Origin: Phycisphaeraceae bacterium
GTDB taxonomy: Bacteria; Planctomycetota; Phycisphaerae; Phycisphaerales; Phycisphaeraceae
Reading direction: 5' to 3'
Assembly (NCBI GenBank): GCA_028284155.1
Contig: JANQSF010000124.1
Span: 1-64,000, forward strand
DNA: 64,000 bases
The notes under the pieces are model-generated. The model was not told the origin of the DNA. It ran no database searches and was given only the letters and a program-made list of their open reading frames with translations. This document shows positions 8,130 to 16,966 of the stretch, in pieces (the stretch's first letter is position 1; each line of letters starts with the position of its first letter). The position numbers and the translations under genes are program-made.

Positions 8130-9638
8130 TCACCGCGTTACACTCCGCCCCGCCTTGCGGAGACGATCGGTCTCCCGCGTCAGCCGTTCGACCACGTCCG
8201 GGTGATTGTCCGCCACATTCGTCGTTTCCGCCGGGTCGGCTGACATGTCATACAGTTGATAAGGCTTGGTGAACGGCTTGCCGCGCGGGGCCTGCCTGCC
8301 GCCGGAGCCGTTGCCCAGGATGAGCTTCCATTTGCCCGCCCGGATCGCGAACATGCCCGAGGCTGAGTGGTGGATCACCGGGGCGCCGCGTTGGACCTTA
8401 CCGCCTTCGAGCATGCCCAGCAGCGACAGGCTGTCTTCCGCCTCTTTGTTTGTGAGCTTCGCGCCGGCGATGTCGGCGCAGGTCGCGTACAGGTCGGTCA
8501 GGCAGACGGTCGCGTCGTGCTTCGAGCCGGCTTTGACCTTGCCGGGCCAACGCACGAAGAACGGCACGTGGTGGCCGCCCTCATACACGTCAGCCTTCGT
8601 CCCCCGCCACGGGCCGTTGGCGCGGTGGTTCGACGCGTTATAGCCCTGCACGGTCGCGGCATCGACGTGGTCCTTCTGCGGTTGGTCATAACGGTACATA
8701 TACGAGCCGTTGTCCGACGAGTAGATCACGACGGTGTTGTCTGCCACGCCCGCGTCGTCGAGCGACTTGAGTACCTGCCCGACCGTCCAATCGGTCTGCG
8801 CGATGAAGTCGCCGTACTCGCCGAGCTTCGTCTTGCCCTTGAACCGCTTGTGCGGCTGCGTCGGCTTGTGCGGCGCGGTCAGCGGCATGTAAAGGAAGAA
8901 CGGCTTGTCGCCCTTCGACGCCTTGGCGATGAAGCCGGTCGCTTCTTCGGTGAGCTTGTCGAGCACTTCGTCGATCACAAAGTCGGCTGCGCGCGGGCCG
9001 CTGCGGACGAAGTGCGGGAACTTGACCGCCGCCTGTTGCACGCTCGGCTTCATCGTGAACTTGTCGTTGCGGATGTAGACGTACGGCGCCATGTCCAGCG
9101 ACGCGCTGACGCCGAAGTAGTAGTCGAATCCGCGGTGGATCGGCGAGTCGGTGATCGTGCCGCCAAAGTCGATGCCCGGGTCGCCCTGCCAGGACTTGCC
9201 GTCGTTCTGCTTGCCCTGCCTGGTCGGCAGTGTCATGCCCAGATGCCACTTGCCGACCGCACCGGTGCGGTAGCCGTTGCGCTTGAGCATCGACGCGATC
9301 GTCGAACGATCCTTGTCGATCAGCGGCGGGCTGTACCCGCCGAGCACGCCGCGCGTCAGCCGCGTCCGCCAGCAGTATCGGCCGGTCAGCAGCCCGTACC
9401 GCGTCGGTGTGCAGACGCCCGATGGCGAATGCCCATCCAGAAACGTCATCCCGTCGCGCGCCAGGCTGTCGAGGTGCGGCGTCGGAATCTTCGACGCCGG
9501 GTTGAGCGCCTTCACATCACCGTAACCCATGTCGTCAGCCAGGATGATGACAATGTTCGGCTTGTCGGCCGCGTGTGTCGCGAGTGCGAGCAGGCAGGTG
9601 AGCAGGAGGGCGAGCAGCAGCGTGATGCTTCGTTTCAT
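8130..9638 (-). CDS. Secreted sulfatase (S1 family)
   Basis: A 502-residue arylsulfatase-type enzyme with a signal peptide (residues 1-23, cleaved near THAADKP). The metal-binding start NIVIILADDMGYGD is present. The formylglycine motif is C76-T-P-T-R80, followed by GLLTGRYCWRTR. Later come the conserved GKWHLG stretch and the SSDNG motif. It would remove sulfate esters from an extracellular or periplasmic substrate after Cys76 is oxidised; the maturase at 23329-24714 could do this. I chose ATG 9638 because the signal peptide then starts cleanly. A GTG at 9656 in the same frame overlaps the stop of an upstream sulfatase fragment as GTGA. Confidence 0.9.
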   Translation of the reverse strand: MKRSITLLLALLLTCLLALATHAADKPNIVIILADDMGYGDVKALNPASKIPTPHLDSLARDGMTFLDGHSPSGVCTPTRYGLLTGRYCWRTRLTRGVLGGYSPPLIDKDRSTIASMLKRNGYRTGAVGKWHLGMTLPTRQGKQNDGKSWQGDPGIDFGGTITDSPIHRGFDYYFGVSASLDMAPYVYIRNDKFTMKPSVQQAAVKFPHFVRSGPRAADFVIDEVLDKLTEEATGFIAKASKGDKPFFLYMPLTAPHKPTQPHKRFKGKTKLGEYGDFIAQTDWTVGQVLKSLDDAGVADNTVVIYSSDNGSYMYRYDQPQKDHVDAATVQGYNASNHRANGPWRGTKADVYEGGHHVPFFVRWPGKVKAGSKHDATVCLTDLYATCADIAGAKLTNKEAEDSLSLLGMLEGGKVQRGAPVIHHSASGMFAIRAGKWKLILGNGSGGRQAPRGKPFTKPYQLYDMSADPAETTNVADNHPDVVERLTRETDRLRKAGRSVTR

Positions 9639-9652
9639 GGTCGTTCCCATAT

Positions 9653-9808
9653 TCACTTGATCCGAGGAAAAGAGCCCAGGTCGCTGTATCCCCTGTCATC
9701 GAGCGTGATGATCAGGGCGTTCGGCCGAGGCACGCCAGCGGCGTGCGCCGTTGCGAATGACACGAGTGCGAGCGCGAAGAGAGTTGTGGAGGCAACGGCG
9801 CGCGTCAT
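9653..9808 (-). pseudogene. Truncated sulfatase N-terminus (51 codons)
   Basis: An open frame from ATG 9808 encodes 51 residues: a signal peptide (MTRAVASTTLFALALVSF..., cleaved near TAHAA) followed by RPNALIITLDDRGYSDLG. That is the exact start of a mature sulfatase, including the DD metal-binding pair. The frame then stops at TGA 9653-9655, long before any formylglycine motif. The stop overlaps the possible GTG start of the intact downstream sulfatase by GTGA. It looks like the surviving 5' end of a deleted sulfatase, fused end to end with its neighbour. Confidence 0.75.
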
Positions 9809-9835
9809 GGGCGCATCGTAACACAGGACGGAGTC

Positions 9836-9860
9836 GCGCTAAGCCGCAAGCGGCTGTTAG
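9836..9860. repeat. Palindrome U1 carrying a stop codon
   Basis: The hairpin GCTAAGCCGCAAGCGGCTGT overlaps the end of the ATPase gene on the minus strand. The last base triplet of that gene (TAA, 9857-9859) lies at the edge of the hairpin. Near-identical copies occur inside two genes at 10375-10401 and 29826-29850. Confidence 0.7.
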
Positions 9861-11674
9861 GCCGGGGCGACGCCGCGTTGCAGGTCCTGGACGCGTTGGG
9901 CCTGCTGCCTTCGGATCGTTTCGAGCGTGAGCTTGGGGATGTGGTACGCGTCGTCGTCGTCCGTCGTGTTGCGGCAGTGTTCCTGAATGACCATGTAAAG
10001 GAACTTGAATGCGTCGCGCGGCTGCTGCATCTGGTCGAGCGCATCGACCATCAATTGGCGGTTGACGTCGTCGGTAAACAGGTCGAGCACGGTCGACGCG
10101 GATTGGCCGGCGGGCTCGGGGGGTTCGGGGGGTTCGAGCGCGACGCGTGCTGGCGCGGGTTGGGGGGCGGCGGGGGATTCGACTGGCGGTTCAAGTTCTG
10201 TCGTCACGGGCTGCTCGACCTCGATCGCCGCGCTCTCGTCGTCTGGCGTGGACCACTCGTCGAACTGACGGGTCGCGTCCTCTGGTGACGCGTCGCCCAG
10301 TTCGACATCGTCGCCCATGGTCGGGGGTGATTCGATTTCAGTGTGTGCAGGTGTCGGGTCGTTTGCGGGTGTAACGGCGCTAAGCCGCGAGCGGCTTGCG
10401 ATGGCTGAGCCCAGGCAGGCCTTCAAGCGGGTGTTGCAAAGGTCGTACAACGTTGTGCCGGACCAGGTCAGGCGGTCGACCAGGTTTTGTTTGTCGAGCC
10501 GAGCTTCCTGGAAGAAGTCGGACGACTCGCGGTGCAGCAGGTGGTTCAGCTCGAGCGGCAGCAGCAGCTTCAGGCCGAACTTCTCCTGTTGGAGGAACTT
10601 GTTATCGAGCATCGGCCAAATGATCGGGCGCATGCGCTCGGGCTTGCCCGTCACAGCCGCGGGCTCGTCCACACGGTCGACCAGCACCATCGCGCTGGCG
10701 TAGCCCATGTCCTTGATCGCGTTCAGCAGCTTGGTCGTCAGTTGGTACCGGCTGTCGTGGTCGTCTTCTCTTGGCCAGGGGCGGGGCACGAGGTCGCGTG
10801 GCGGCAGGTCGAGCAGCATCAGGCGCAGGTCGTTGGATGTGCGTCGGCTGCCGGGCATGTCGTCGAGCACGCGGCGGGTCAGGTCCCACGCCTTGTATTG
10901 ACGGACCGACCAGTAAGCCCACAGGCCGATCGCCGCGCAGACGCTGACGAGCGTGCTGGGCAGCATCCAGCCGGGCGGGTCACTCATCGCCCAGTGCACG
11001 CACACGAGCACGAGCGCGACGATGCCCACCGCCGAGGCGACGTGACGCCACCAGAGCATGGGGATCCGCCAACCGGTCTTGAGCTTGGTCCGCAGCCGAC
11101 GCCAGCGCGAAGCGACCGGCTCGCCGGGCGAATCGTCGTACAACGCCGCGAGTTGAGCGAGATCAACGCGACGCGCGTGCGTCATCTTCTTGACCTGCTC
11201 GCGGGTCTGTTGCCGATTGGACTCGTCCAGCAATTCGTCAACGATCTGCGTGACGCCGAGCGAGAGGATCGCGTCCTGGTGGTTTTCCAGCCGAACGGCT
11301 TCAAGCAGCTTTTCGGGCTTGGCCTTGGCTGACTTGCGGAAGCCAAGCCGATCGCGCTTGGCTTGCAGGATGCGGTCGAGCATCGGGTTCAGGTCGTCGT
11401 ACGTGATCAGCAGCGTGCGGTCGTCCGGGTGCGCGTCGTTGTGCTCCGCCACGCGGCGGTCGATCATCAGGCGGATCGCCGTCTTGCCGCTGCCCTTCTC
11501 GCCGAACACCACGGCCGTGGCGGGGCGATCGATTCGGCCGAGCACCTTTTCGAAGTCCGGGTGGGCGTGGGCGTCGTCCGCCAAACGCTCGAACACCCGG
11601 TCGTGCCGGGCCTCCTCGGCCGCGAACGGGTTCTCGATCAGGCCGTGATGTCGCAGGAAGCGGTCGACGTTCAT
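9857..11674 (-). CDS. KAP-like P-loop ATPase with two membrane helices
   Basis: A 605-residue protein. Walker A is GEKGSGKT at residues 58-65 and a Walker-B-like AMVLVDRVDE lies at 328-337. Two transmembrane helices (about 211-230 and 236-255) sit between them. This order is the hallmark of KAP NTPases, the group that includes the phage-exclusion protein PifA, so a membrane-tethered ATPase is likely. The C-terminal third is a low-complexity Pro/Glu/Ala linker followed by a short helical domain (about 540-605). I chose ATG 11674 because the sequence before it reads like non-coding DNA and NPFAAEE then falls near the start. Hairpin U2 is in frame at residues 422-433. Function is not established. 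Confidence 0.7.
   Translation of the reverse strand: MNVDRFLRHHGLIENPFAAEEARHDRVFERLADDAHAHPDFEKVLGRIDRPATAVVFGEKGSGKTAIRLMIDRRVAEHNDAHPDDRTLLITYDDLNPMLDRILQAKRDRLGFRKSAKAKPEKLLEAVRLENHQDAILSLGVTQIVDELLDESNRQQTREQVKKMTHARRVDLAQLAALYDDSPGEPVASRWRRLRTKLKTGWRIPMLWWRHVASAVGIVALVLVCVHWAMSDPPGWMLPSTLVSVCAAIGLWAYWSVRQYKAWDLTRRVLDDMPGSRRTSNDLRLMLLDLPPRDLVPRPWPREDDHDSRYQLTTKLLNAIKDMGYASAMVLVDRVDEPAAVTGKPERMRPIIWPMLDNKFLQQEKFGLKLLLPLELNHLLHRESSDFFQEARLDKQNLVDRLTWSGTTLYDLCNTRLKACLGSAIASRSRLSAVTPANDPTPAHTEIESPPTMGDDVELGDASPEDATRQFDEWSTPDDESAAIEVEQPVTTELEPPVESPAAPQPAPARVALEPPEPPEPAGQSASTVLDLFTDDVNRQLMVDALDQMQQPRDAFKFLYMVIQEHCRNTTDDDDAYHIPKLTLETIRRQQAQRVQDLQRGVAPA
10375..10401. repeat. Palindrome U2, in frame inside the ATPase gene
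   Basis: GGCGCTAAGCCGCGAGCGGC continues as TTGC. On the minus strand it encodes the residues IASRSRLSA, exactly at the border between the folded ATPase domain and its low-complexity linker. It is the same hairpin as U1 and U3. Confidence 0.65.
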
Positions 11675-12076
11675 GGTGGGCTTGTGGTCGGTGGGGGGAG
11701 ACTCGGCTTTCACCCTTATCGACGTAACAAGGGGGGCCGCTGGATCGCCCTTGCAGGGGCATACGGCTTGATTCGGTGCGAAAAGCCGACCTGCCTGCGA
11801 ATCGCGCAACGGGGGTATCCGGCCTGCTCGTAAATTGGGCAGGATTGTCGGACTGATGAGCATTCGAGTCCGGGCTTGAAAAACTTTGCAGGCCGATAAC
11901 AACCCATAACTATTGGCTAAATATTGATTTACGCCGCCAGATCGATACCTGTGGTCGTGAATTGAAGTCGAACTGGCATCGGCTTCGCAAATAGGGGTTG
12001 CATCGCCCGGTCGCGTGACCGGTCCTGCCCCTGGTTCCAAGGTTCAACAACCGGAAACAAGCACTAGGAGATTCGC
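11675..12076. other. Divergent promoter region
   Basis: A 402-base gap between the ATPase gene and the outer-membrane protein gene. Around 11880-11935 it has the most AT-rich patch of the first 20 kb (for example ACCCATAACTATTGGCTAAA), as expected for a promoter. I could not fix -35/-10 boxes with confidence, and I see no gene and no palindrome. Confidence 0.45.
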
Positions 12077-13102
12077 ATGCACAGCAGACGTTCAATCGTG
12101 TGGTCCTGCCCGGCCGTCCTGTTGGTCGTGGCATTCGTGACCGGCCCGGCTTTGGCTGACGTCAAGGTCGACGACAAGCTCACCCTCGACACCACGCCGG
12201 AACAGGTCGTCGCCCAGATTACGGGTCAGGCCGAGGCCGATGAGGCGCCGGCTGAGGAGCCGGAAGTCGGCAGCGCGTTCTCGTGGGAACTCGGCTTCGA
12301 CATCACCAACGCCTACTACTTCCGCGGCATCATCCAGGAAAACCAGGGCTTCATCATTCAGCCCTACGCCGACGGTAGCTGGACGATCTTCGAAGAAGGC
12401 GACGGCTTCATCAACAGCATGGCGTTCGGCCTGGGCATCTGGAACAGCTTCCACGACGGCCCCAGTGGGTCGGGCGGCGCGACCGTCGACCCCGAGTCGT
12501 GGTACGAGTCCGACCTGTACTTCTACCTGTCGTTCGGCCTGCCGCTCGACATCAGCCTGGACATCATCTACACGTTCTACACCAGCCCGAACGATTCGTT
12601 CTCGACGGTGCATGAGTTGGCGCTCGGTATCGGCTTTAACGATCAGCCGTGGTGGGAAGCGCTCGGCATCCCCGACTTCACGCTCAACCCCGGCATGACG
12701 TTCGCCTTCGAGACACAAAACACGGCGTTCGGCCCGGATGAAGGCATCTACTTCGAGTTTGGCATCGAGCCCGAGTTCATGCCCTTCGAGGAAGGCCCGC
12801 TGAAGGATCTGACCGTATCGATCCCCGTGACGATCGGTCTGAGCATCAGCGATTACTACGAGACGGCCCGCACGTTTGACGACGACCTCGGCGACTTCGT
12901 CGGCGAGAACGACGACGACGCGTTCGGCTACGTGCAGGTCGGCGTGGCCGCGAGCCTGCCCCTGCCGATCCCCGCGCAGTTTGGCCAAGCCAGCCTGTCG
13001 GCCGGCGTCAACGTCCTGTTCCTCGGCGACAGCCTGGAAGACGCGAACAACGACGACGACGTGGAAGTGATTGGCGTCATCGGCGTCAGCATCTCGAACT
13101 GA
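12077..13102 (+). CDS. Outer-membrane beta-barrel protein
   Basis: A 341-residue exported protein. AGGAG lies 5 bases before ATG 12077 and a signal peptide ends at PALA-D (residues 25-28). The mature part starts with an acidic linker, then SAFSWELGFDITNAYYFRGI, which resembles the start of TIGR02001-type barrels. Alternating aromatic and hydrophobic strands follow, with Asp-rich turns such as DDDLGDFVGENDDDAF and DANNDDDVEV. It ends IGVIGVSISN. Possibly a porin-like or structural outer-membrane protein. A strong intrinsic terminator lies 140 bases after the stop, so it is probably transcribed alone. Confidence 0.7.
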   Translation: MHSRRSIVWSCPAVLLVVAFVTGPALADVKVDDKLTLDTTPEQVVAQITGQAEADEAPAEEPEVGSAFSWELGFDITNAYYFRGIIQENQGFIIQPYADGSWTIFEEGDGFINSMAFGLGIWNSFHDGPSGSGGATVDPESWYESDLYFYLSFGLPLDISLDIIYTFYTSPNDSFSTVHELALGIGFNDQPWWEALGIPDFTLNPGMTFAFETQNTAFGPDEGIYFEFGIEPEFMPFEEGPLKDLTVSIPVTIGLSISDYYETARTFDDDLGDFVGENDDDAFGYVQVGVAASLPLPIPAQFGQASLSAGVNVLFLGDSLEDANNDDDVEVIGVIGVSISN

Positions 13103-13240
13103 GACGCACGCGACCCCGTAACGAAGTATCGCGAACGCTCGTCACCCGATCGATTCGCAATCACAAACGGCGCTTCCCGCCCACCTCCAATCTTCGTGGC
13201 CTGCCAGGAACCCAGGCCGCGAACGGGAGCGCCCACTTAA

Positions 13241-13275
13241 GGCTCGACCCACGTGGACCGGGGTCGAGCCTTTTT
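13241..13275 (+). terminator. Rho-independent terminator
   Basis: A perfect 10-bp stem, GGCTCGACCC and GGGTCGAGCC, surrounds a 10-base loop and is followed by TTTTT. It lies downstream of the outer-membrane protein gene and upstream of the ceramidase gene. It is the clearest intrinsic terminator in the window. Confidence 0.85.
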
Positions 13276-13329
13276 CCATGCGCCGGTAGAATGGCGGGCG
13301 AGCCCTTGGTCTTAACGGGAGCGCACATC

Positions 13330-14814
13330 ATGCCTCAGGTGAAATCGATCATCGTCGTTGCCTTGTTTGTGTCGAGCGGCTTGTTTGGCTTCGACTCGCC
13401 CGCCGCCGCGCAGAACGACAAACGCGCATTCAAAGCCGGCGCATCGATGAGCAACATCACCCCGCCGCTGGGCGAGTTGATCGTCGGCGGTTGGCGGCCG
13501 ATGCCCGCGACGCACATCCACGACGAGCTGTACGCCAAGTGCCTCGTGCTCGACGACGGGACGACGAAGCTGGCGATCGTCCTGTGCGACAACGTCGGCA
13601 TCCCGCAGGTCGTGTTCGACCACGCGAAGCAGCGGGCGTCGAAGGCGACGGGTATCCCCGCGTCGCGCATGTTGCTCGCCTCGACACACACGCACTCGGC
13701 CACGACCGCGCGCGGGCCGTCCAAGGTCGTCCGCGAGGACGAGCTGACCGACTACCAGCAGTTCCTGGTCAGCCGAATCAGCGACGGCATCCGCCGCGCG
13801 GTGAATCAACTCGAGCCGGCGCACATCGGTTGGGGCGCGGTCGACGAGCCGAGCGAGGTGTTCAACCGGCGCTGGTTCGTCAAGGACGACAAACTATCAG
13901 CCAACCCGTTCGGTGGGACCGACCGCGTGCGGATGAACCCGCCGCGCGGCAGCGACCTGCTGGACAAGCCGGCCGGCCCGATCGACCCGCAGGTCAGTTT
14001 CATCTCGGTGCGGAGCGTCGACGGTCGGCCGATCGCGCTGCTGGCCAACTACTCGCTGCACTACGTCGGCGGCGTCAAACCGGGCGACGTGTCGGCTGAC
14101 TACTTCGGCTACTTCGCCACATACATCGCCAAGCACCTGGGCGCGGCCGGCCAGAAGCCCGCGTTCGTGACCATGCTCTCCAACGGCACGAGCGGCGACA
14201 TCAACAACATCAACTTCACCGCCAAGACGCGCAAGCGGTACGAGCGATACGAGAAGATGCAGGAGGTCGCACGCAAGGTGGCCGACCGTGTCGCCGCCGC
14301 GCACAGCAAGGTCGAGTTCAAGGCCTGGGTCCCGCTGGCCGCCGCCTACCACGACCTGCCGCTGAAGGTGCGTCGCCCAACGCCGGCGATGCTCGAGTAC
14401 CTCGACCGCTACCTGTCGGACAAGCCGGTCGAGGGCAAGCCCCGCCACTCGCGCGAGCCGATCTACGCGATGCGCATCGCCCGCCTCAAGAACGCGCCCG
14501 ACGTGATCGAAGTCCCGCTACAGGTGGTCCGCATCGGCGATTTGGGCATCGCCGCCATCCCGTTCGAGACGTTCGCGGAGACGGGGCTTGAGCTGAAAAA
14601 GAAAGGCCCATTCGCGCAGACCTTCACCATCGAGTTGGCCAACGGTTCGTTCGGCTACCTGCCCACACCCCGTCAACACGACCTGGGCGGTTACGAGACG
14701 TGGCTGGGGACGAACTACGTCGAACGACACGCGTCGGAGAAGATCGTCGCGAAGCTGCTGGAGATGTTCGAGACGCTTCATAACTCATCCAAGCCTGCCG
14801 CAGCAAGCCGTTGA
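13330..14814 (+). CDS. Neutral/alkaline ceramidase family protein
   Basis: A 494-residue secreted protein of the neutral ceramidase superfamily, whose characterised members hydrolyse the N-acyl bond of ceramides. GGGAG lies 9 bases before ATG 13330, and the signal peptide ends near AAAQN. Family landmarks include FKAGASMSNITPP, the zinc-site motif ASTHTHSATT, LANYSLHYVGG, and FVTMLSNGTSGDINNIN, which holds the region of the catalytic Ser/metal site. Many planctomycete members are annotated only as alkaline ceramidase-like, and the natural substrate here is unknown. A methyltransferase gene follows after 13 bases. Confidence 0.85.
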   Translation: MPQVKSIIVVALFVSSGLFGFDSPAAAQNDKRAFKAGASMSNITPPLGELIVGGWRPMPATHIHDELYAKCLVLDDGTTKLAIVLCDNVGIPQVVFDHAKQRASKATGIPASRMLLASTHTHSATTARGPSKVVREDELTDYQQFLVSRISDGIRRAVNQLEPAHIGWGAVDEPSEVFNRRWFVKDDKLSANPFGGTDRVRMNPPRGSDLLDKPAGPIDPQVSFISVRSVDGRPIALLANYSLHYVGGVKPGDVSADYFGYFATYIAKHLGAAGQKPAFVTMLSNGTSGDINNINFTAKTRKRYERYEKMQEVARKVADRVAAAHSKVEFKAWVPLAAAYHDLPLKVRRPTPAMLEYLDRYLSDKPVEGKPRHSREPIYAMRIARLKNAPDVIEVPLQVVRIGDLGIAAIPFETFAETGLELKKKGPFAQTFTIELANGSFGYLPTPRQHDLGGYETWLGTNYVERHASEKIVAKLLEMFETLHNSSKPAAASR

Positions 14815-14827
14815 AGCGAGTTGGTTT

Positions 14828-15604
14828 ATGTCGCCCGACCCCACGCAACGCTTCACCGACCGGGTTGATGACTACGTCAAGGCCCGCCCGTCCTACCCGC
14901 CGCAGGTCGTTGAATTGCTGGTCGAACGCTGCGGCTTGGCTGATGGCTCGGTGGTTGCCGACGTGGGTTGCGGGACGGGTATCTTCGCCGACCTGTTGCT
15001 GCGGCACGGGCCGGGCGGCGTGCGCGTCTTCGGCGTCGAGCCGAACGACGCGATGCGGGCGGCGGCGGCGCGCTTGTTGGCGGGTGACGAGCGGTTTAGC
15101 GCCGTCGATGCGTCTGCTGAGCAGACGACGCTGGACGACCACAGCGTCGATCTGATCACGGTGGCGCAGGCGTTTCATTGGTTTGATGCTGACCTGTTCC
15201 GGGCTGAGGCGGCACGGATTAGTCGGCGGGACGCCCACGTTGCGCTGATCTGGAACGCGCGACGCACGGATTCCACGCCGTTCCTGGTTGATTATGAACG
15301 CTTGTTGCTGACTCACGGCACGGATTACGCAACGGTTCGGCATCAGGGCGTTGATCACGACCGCCGCAGCTTGGCATTCGATGGCGGTGGGTACGAGTCG
15401 GCGACGTTCGACAACGAGCAGGTGCTGGACTGGGACGGCTTCCGCGGGCGGGTACTGTCGTCGTCTTACACGCCGGCCGAAGGCACGCCGCAACGCGCGG
15501 CGATGCTCGACGCGCTGCGTGCGCTGTTCGATCGACACGCCGAGGGTGGGCGTGTGACGATCGCCTACGACACGAATGTGTTTTTCGGTCGCGCGCCCTC
15601 TTGA
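14828..15604 (+). CDS. Class I SAM-dependent methyltransferase
   Basis: A 258-residue Methyltransf_11-type enzyme. The SAM-binding motif I is VVADVGCGTGIFADLL (about residues 42-57), the acidic loop VFGVEPNDAM follows, and motif IV is LITVAQAFHWFDADLF. The AFHWFD phrase is typical of small-molecule methyltransferases near trans-aconitate or UbiE-like groups. The acceptor is unknown. It starts 13 bases after the ceramidase gene on the same strand, so co-transcription is likely. No strong ribosome-binding site is seen at ATG 14828. Confidence 0.85.
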   Translation: MSPDPTQRFTDRVDDYVKARPSYPPQVVELLVERCGLADGSVVADVGCGTGIFADLLLRHGPGGVRVFGVEPNDAMRAAAARLLAGDERFSAVDASAEQTTLDDHSVDLITVAQAFHWFDADLFRAEAARISRRDAHVALIWNARRTDSTPFLVDYERLLLTHGTDYATVRHQGVDHDRRSLAFDGGGYESATFDNEQVLDWDGFRGRVLSSSYTPAEGTPQRAAMLDALRALFDRHAEGGRVTIAYDTNVFFGRAPS

Positions 15605-15636
15605 ATCAAACCGACGTTGCCGTTAAGGTCGAATGT

Positions 15637-15788
15637 GTCCTCTGAAAACCCCTCTCCCTTTGGGAGAGGGTTGGGGTGAGGGCTCCGCGCAGTGAACGAC
15701 CCGGTTCGAACTGGGGCGCGGCTGCGTGAACCCTCACCCGGCGGCAAAGCCGCCGACCTCTCCCAAGGGGAGAGGTTGTTCAGAGGGT
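15637..15788. repeat. Palindrome H1
   Basis: The left arm (15637-15682) contains CCCCTCTCCCTTTGGGAGAG and TTGGGGTGAGGG; the right arm (15731-15787) contains the complements. Inner GGCGG-CAAAG-CCGCC forms a separate small hairpin. A second member lies at 30342-30504. Confidence 0.8.
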
Positions 15789-15825
15789 CCGAAGGTTGAA
15801 ACACCGACCATGGATGGTTGAGTTC

Positions 15826-16935
15826 ATGCCTACGCGCAACGGCACGCACAAGAACGGCACAACCCGTAACGGACACGCCAAACGCAACGGCGCGTCCGGG
15901 CGCGGTCGGCCCGCAGCGCAGCGGTATGACTGGGTCGGATTGGGCGACACGGAACTGCTCGACCTGCGGTTCTGTGACTTGGAATTGGGTCGCGTGGAAG
16001 ACGCGCCGGTCGTGGCTCGCGTCGAGCGGCTCTACGACGAATTGGCTGAACACGACATCGTGCTCCGCCCGCACGTCTGGTTCTCGTCCGAGTGGTTCAG
16101 CCCGGACGGCGTGCCCGGTATCGCGCTGCCGTTTTATCTTGGGCACGAACGGCTGACCAGGCTCGAACAGAAGATGTTCATCGAGGTCGAGGGCGCCGGC
16201 GAACGCCAGTGCATGCGCATCCTGCGGCATGAAGCCGGCCACGCCGTGTGCACAGCCTACCGCCTGCACTACCGCAAGCGTTGGCGTGAATTGTTCGGCC
16301 GATTCACCGAGCCGTACCCCGACTTCTATCAGCCCAAGCCGGACAGCAAGGACTTTGTCGTCCACCTCGAACGCTGGTACGCGCAGGCCCACCCGGCTGA
16401 AGACTTCGCCGAGACGTTCGCCGTCTGGCTGCACCCCTCGTCGCGCTGGCGGCAGCGTTACAAGGGCTGGCGAGCGATGCGCAAACTCGAGTACGTCGAC
16501 GAACTGATGCACGACATCGCCGGGCAAACGCCGCCCGTGCGTTCGCGTCAGCGCATCGAGCCGTTGAACCAACTCAAGACGACGCTGCGCGAACACTATC
16601 GCAAGAAGCGCGAGACCTACGCCGACGATTGGCCCGACTTTTACGACCGCGACCTGCGCCGCCTGTTCAGTGATCAGCCGGAACACGCGCGCCGCGAGTC
16701 GGCCGCGGTTTTCTTACGTCGCATCCGACCCGAGGTGCGCGAGGCTGTCGCCAAGTGGACGGGCGAGTACCAGTACACGATCGACCAGGTCCTGCGCGAC
16801 ATGATCGACCGCTGCAAGGAACTCAAACTCCGCGTGCGCAACGGCGAACAACAGACGCAACACGACACCACGCTGATGGTGGCCGTGCAGACGATGGCGT
16901 ACCTCTGCGGCGGGCGGCACCGCATTGCGTTGTGA
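15826..16935 (+). CDS. Putative zinc metallopeptidase
   Basis: A 369-residue protein with a zincin motif HEAGH (residues 135-139, in RILRHEAGHAV) and a likely third ligand in PAEDFAETFAVWLHP (Glu192 or Glu196). The layout recalls putative zinc-binding metallopeptidases (Peptidase_Mx-like), but I cannot place the family exactly. A Lys/Arg/Asn/Gly-rich tail precedes the domain and the C-terminus is basic and helical. No signal peptide, so cytoplasmic. ATG 15814 is an alternative start four codons upstream. The ATP-grasp ligase gene lies downstream on the same strand; the pairing suggests a joint role in making or trimming a peptide-like product, which is inference. Confidence 0.7.
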   Translation: MPTRNGTHKNGTTRNGHAKRNGASGRGRPAAQRYDWVGLGDTELLDLRFCDLELGRVEDAPVVARVERLYDELAEHDIVLRPHVWFSSEWFSPDGVPGIALPFYLGHERLTRLEQKMFIEVEGAGERQCMRILRHEAGHAVCTAYRLHYRKRWRELFGRFTEPYPDFYQPKPDSKDFVVHLERWYAQAHPAEDFAETFAVWLHPSSRWRQRYKGWRAMRKLEYVDELMHDIAGQTPPVRSRQRIEPLNQLKTTLREHYRKKRETYADDWPDFYDRDLRRLFSDQPEHARRESAAVFLRRIRPEVREAVAKWTGEYQYTIDQVLRDMIDRCKELKLRVRNGEQQTQHDTTLMVAVQTMAYLCGGRHRIAL

Positions 16936-16966
16936 GTCAGAGTGCTTTTTCGGGTGTTGCACTGTT

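Noticed and set aside
8367-9821. Long open frame (484 codons) on the + strand opposite the sulfatase gene
   Set aside because: It is antisense to a clear sulfatase, has Arg/Val/Leu-rich low-complexity content and no motif. In this high-GC genome long antisense frames are common (another of 654 codons lies at 37175-39139).
9857-11674. Defence island around the KAP-like ATPase
   Set aside because: The neighbours are a sulfatase and an outer-membrane protein; no restriction, CRISPR, toxin-antitoxin or phage genes are nearby.
15701-15712. CCGGTTCGAACTGG, which resembles a tRNA T-arm
   Set aside because: It lies in the loop of palindrome H1 and no acceptor, D-arm or anticodon stem can be formed around it. 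No tRNA was found in the window.
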